A stretch of DNA of 8,159 nt from JBHEPS01 sp046261635. Its GTDB lineage: Bacteria > Acidobacteriota > Thermoanaerobaculia > Gp7-AA8. Of the stretch, positions 5,837 to 8,159 are shown piece after piece. The notes under the pieces are model-generated. The model ran no database searches. It saw nothing but the letters and a program-made list of their open reading frames with translations, and was not told the DNA's origin. Numbering within the stretch: position 1 is the stretch's first letter; every line of letters begins with the position of its first letter. The position numbers and the translations under genes were made by a program. The stretch is from the NCBI GenBank assembly GCA_046261635.1, contig JBHEOL010000169.1, forward strand, positions 1 through 8,159, in the 5' to 3' direction.

Positions 5837-7915
5837 TCACTTGCGCCTCGCGGTGAAAAGGCCGTTCGGCTGGTGAAGTTCCATGGTGGCCGCGTCCGGG
5901 AATCGGACCCGGAAGCCATCGAGCTTCTCGAAATCGAACCAGCCATCCGCGCCGGGAACGAGATCGTACGGCGGCTGACCCTGGACCGCCACCACGAGCC
6001 GGCTGCCACGGAGGCTGACGGTGATCGTCTGCGGCCCGAGCTCGTACTCACCCGTGAACTTCGCGAGCTCCGCCGGGTCGGACATCCACGCTGCTGCCTC
6101 CTTGTGGAAGACGATCGGCTCCACGTTCGGCTCGAATGCCACACGGACGGCAGAGACGTTGCCGTTCAGGTCGGACTGGAAGTGGTACTTCATGTCCTCG
6201 AACACGGGATCCTTCACGTTCTCGAGCCCGTTGAAGACGTCGTAATGCCAATGGTCGAGCGGCGTGGCGATCCGGTTATAGGTCGCGGCGAGCTTCCCGT
6301 TTGCGTGCTCGACCCGCAGCAGCCCGTATCCGGGCGCTCTGTAATCACCGGCGTAGTCGGCGATCGCGTGCGACGGTTTCGTCCCCTTCACGCGAGCCGC
6401 GGTCTTCTTCTCTTCGGCCTCCTTGTCGGCCGCCTCACCCTTCTCTCTCCGCGCCAGAGCTTCGGCGTTCCAATCTTTGCCGGAGAGATCGAAAAGCAGA
6501 TCGGCCGCATGAAGGGTCATCAGACCGGGAATCGGTGTTCCGTTGGCGTTGGAAAGGGCGACGACGCCGACGCCGTCGTTCGGGAAGAGCGTCACGAGCG
6601 CCGAGAAGCCATCGATGTTTCCGCCGTGGTGCGTGCGGAGGTGGCCGCGGTACGAATCGACGAACCAGCCGTGCGCGTAGGTCGGGGGGGAGAACTGCGG
6701 ATCCCGCGGCAGAGTGGAGATGGCGACCTGTGGCGTCCGGAGCTCGTCCCACGTCACCGGCTCAATCAGCTTCTTCCCGTCGAGCGTGCCGGAGGCAAGG
6801 AGCATCCTGACCCAGCGCGACATTTCATTGATGCTCGAGTTGATCGAGCCGGCCGGGCCCATCTCGCCCACCTCGCGGAACGGCATCAGGATCGTCTTAT
6901 CGTCGTCGCGCCGGTAACCCTTCGCGTGATCGGGATCGGTCGCGGAGACGGAGTCGGCGAAATTCGTCCGCGTCATGCCGAGCGGGTCGAGGATCCGCTC
7001 GCGAATCGCGTCCTCCCACCGCTTGCCGGTCAGTTCCTCGATCAGATGCCCCGCGGTCAGGTACATCAAGTTGTTGTACTGGAAGCGTGCGCGAACGGGA
7101 GCGCTCGGGGCGACGTGAGCGAGCGACTCGACCAGTTCGCGCCGATTCAGCTCGTCATTGTTGTACCAGATGAGATCGTGCCGCGGATAACCGGAGCGGT
7201 GCGTCACGAGATCGCGCACGACCAAGCCCGCGGTCATGTTCGGATCTGCGAGGCGAAACCAGTGCAGGTACTTGCCGACCGGCTGATCCCACTCGACCTT
7301 CCCTTGATCGACGAGCGTGCCGATCGCGAAGGTCGTGAAGGCCTTGGTCGAGGAACCGATCGGCAGCAGCGTGTCCGCCGTCATCGGCAGACTGTTCTCG
7401 ACATCGCGCAGACCGTATCCCTTCGCATGCACGACTTTCCCGTCCGCGATCACCGCGATCGCGACTCCGGGAACGTGCCACGCAGCGATCGCCTCGGTGA
7501 CCAGATGGTCGAGCGGCTGGAGTTTCGCCGCGTAATCCGTCGCGTCGCCACGCTCGAGGGTGAAGGGAAAACTCTGCCCCCCCTGCGTGAACGTTCCACT
7601 CAGCACGTCGCCCTCGCTCGAGAGCTCTCCCTTGAAGGTCGGTTCTCCCGGAATTCCGGCGATCCGGAAAGTAGCCTGATTCCCCTCGACCGCGACGGCT
7701 TCGAGCGGGACATCGCGAGCGCCTTGAGCGGGGATCGTGATATCCCCCTTCCAGACTCCGGCGGAGCTCTCGAGGTCGACGTCGACCTCCAGGCGCGACC
7801 CGGGGATCTCGATCGCCCCCTTCCAGCGGCCGGCGGGATCTGCGGCCAGGACGCACATGGCGAACCCGATGAGCAGCCAGAAAGAAGTGGCGATTCGAAC
7901 CGCAGGTGTTGTCAT
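5837..7915 (-). CDS. Exported serine hydrolase, class C beta-lactamase/PBP4* family with DUF3471-like C-terminus
   Basis: The product is 692 aa. A type I signal peptide (about 1-25, SFWLLIGFAMCVLA then ADPAG) directs it to the periplasm or outside. An N-terminal all-beta region (about 27-122, opening GRWKGAIEIPG) precedes the serine hydrolase domain (about 133-475). The three catalytic motifs are intact: SxxK as SSTK (S188, K191), YxN as YNN (Y280, N282), and the KTG-equivalent HGG (430-432) followed by NIDGF. A charged linker (about 490-512, EKGEAADKEAEEKK) leads to a beta-rich C-terminal region (about 517-690; ADYAGDYRAPGYG and KFTGEYELG starts) resembling DUF3471 and related domains. The family includes D-aminopeptidases, esterases and carboxypeptidase-like proteins; the true substrate is unknown, and a resistance beta-lactamase is unlikely with this architecture. 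ATG 7915 is set by GGAGGA seven bases upstream; an in-frame TTG at 7921 is too close to that site. It is probably monocistronic. Confidence 0.95.
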   Translation of the reverse strand: MTTPAVRIATSFWLLIGFAMCVLAADPAGRWKGAIEIPGSRLEVDVDLESSAGVWKGDITIPAQGARDVPLEAVAVEGNQATFRIAGIPGEPTFKGELSSEGDVLSGTFTQGGQSFPFTLERGDATDYAAKLQPLDHLVTEAIAAWHVPGVAIAVIADGKVVHAKGYGLRDVENSLPMTADTLLPIGSSTKAFTTFAIGTLVDQGKVEWDQPVGKYLHWFRLADPNMTAGLVVRDLVTHRSGYPRHDLIWYNNDELNRRELVESLAHVAPSAPVRARFQYNNLMYLTAGHLIEELTGKRWEDAIRERILDPLGMTRTNFADSVSATDPDHAKGYRRDDDKTILMPFREVGEMGPAGSINSSINEMSRWVRMLLASGTLDGKKLIEPVTWDELRTPQVAISTLPRDPQFSPPTYAHGWFVDSYRGHLRTHHGGNIDGFSALVTLFPNDGVGVVALSNANGTPIPGLMTLHAADLLFDLSGKDWNAEALARREKGEAADKEAEEKKTAARVKGTKPSHAIADYAGDYRAPGYGLLRVEHANGKLAATYNRIATPLDHWHYDVFNGLENVKDPVFEDMKYHFQSDLNGNVSAVRVAFEPNVEPIVFHKEAAAWMSDPAELAKFTGEYELGPQTITVSLRGSRLVVAVQGQPPYDLVPGADGWFDFEKLDGFRVRFPDAATMELHQPNGLFTARRK

Positions 7916-7922
7916 CAGCAAT

Positions 7923-7928
7923 CCTCCG
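7923..7928 (-). promoter_or_regulatory. Strong Shine-Dalgarno sequence for the serine hydrolase
   Basis: GGAGGA on the minus strand with a seven-base spacer to the ATG at 7915. It is the best ribosome binding site in the window and excludes the TTG at 7921 as the start. Confidence 0.8.
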
Positions 7929-8006
7929 TCGTTTCCGGCGCGTGAACATCCGCCGCCGGCGATGAAGTCTATCCCGACCCGGGCAAGGCCGACTCGAAGA
8001 CGCCGG

Positions 8007-8048
8007 CAGCCTCGAACGAGGCAAAGGCCACGTCATCCTGAGAGGCTG
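8007..8048. repeat. Palindrome with an alternative pairing partner, upstream of the serine hydrolase
   Basis: GCCTCG-AA-CGAGGC (8009-8022) is a perfect 6-bp-arm palindrome. Its left arm, as CAGCCTC (8007-8013), can also pair with GAGGCTG (8042-8048). Two mutually exclusive stems are therefore possible about 90-130 bases upstream of the serine hydrolase ATG. It could be an operator, part of an intergenic repeat, or chance in GC-rich DNA. Confidence 0.35.
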
Positions 8049-8159
8049 TGAAAGAAACCAGAGGGGCCGCGTTGCGGGCGGGACGACGTCAGATCGGCGC
8101 CGCCGCCGACGAGGCGATGTGGTTCATCGTTGAGGAGGTGGCGGCGTCGAGATGGCGTT
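8048..8159 (+). other. Edge region: short open frames on both strands, no confident gene
   Basis: On the plus strand a GTG at 8048 opens a frame that runs off the edge (reads MKETRGAALRAGRRQIG... if GTG initiates); AGAGG lies only two bases ahead, too close to be ideal. On the minus strand a frame with very GC-rich third positions enters from the edge and stops at TGA 8089-8091 (ends ...NHIASSAAAPI). At most one can be real. With about 70-110 bases visible I cannot decide, and neither peptide matches a family I know. Confidence 0.2.

Noticed and set aside
5837..7915. Calling the serine hydrolase an antibiotic-resistance beta-lactamase
   Set aside because: It has an extra N-terminal beta region and a long DUF3471-like C-terminus, typical of housekeeping hydrolases of this superfamily rather than AmpC enzymes of about 380 residues.
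5873..7945. A 690-codon plus-strand frame opposite the serine hydrolase
   Set aside because: Its length is striking, but it is an antisense mirror of the hydrolase frame, rich in Arg, Asp and Val. The minus strand holds SSTK, YNN and HGG motifs and a strong ribosome binding site.

Overview
The window is GC-rich, gene-dense bacterial chromosome with seven confident protein genes. Six lie on the minus strand and one, an Ada-type DNA repair gene, on the plus strand. I see no RNA genes, CRISPR arrays, insertion sequences or phage genes. Exported proteins, a periplasmic L,D-transpeptidase and a membrane metalloprotease point to a diderm (Gram-negative type) bacterium. The large serine hydrolase ending in a DUF3471-like region, and the small exported 'IE(V/I)...LP' domain proteins, are a combination I associate with Acidobacteriota and related uncultured lineages. 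That assignment is recollection, not proof.

Layout, left to right. 1-204: no supported gene. 205-1252: two consecutive minus-strand genes for small exported proteins, one membrane-anchored and one with a cleavable signal peptide. Both carry what looks like the same diverged domain. 1311-2630: an M48/Ste24-type integral-membrane zinc protease. 2663-3148: a flavin reductase-like FMN-binding protein. These four genes run flavin reductase -> M48 protease -> exported protein -> anchored protein with gaps of 32 to 58 bases, so they are probably one operon read leftwards. 3149-3286 is a divergent intergenic region. 3287-4396 (+) is a three-domain Ada protein: methylphosphotriester-accepting zinc domain, AraC-type DNA-binding domain and O6-alkylguanine transferase. 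Its 3' end overlaps by 71 bases the convergent minus-strand gene 4326-4877, a secreted protein of unknown function. Just upstream of that gene on the same strand is 4923-5666, an exported L,D-transpeptidase-family protein, probably cotranscribed with it. 5667-5836 is intergenic and holds three small hairpins, two of which share a core sequence. 5837-7915 is a large exported serine hydrolase of the class C beta-lactamase/PBP4* family. 7916-8159 has no confident gene, but a palindrome and short open frames touch the right edge on both strands.

Functionally this looks like ordinary core/accessory chromosome: cell-envelope upkeep (L,D-transpeptidase, serine hydrolase, M48 protease, exported small proteins) beside an alkylation-damage repair gene. 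I find no convincing novel multi-gene system. The points most worth following up are the tandem exported paralogues downstream of the M48 protease, the paired intergenic hairpins, and the convergent overlap at the ada 3' end.
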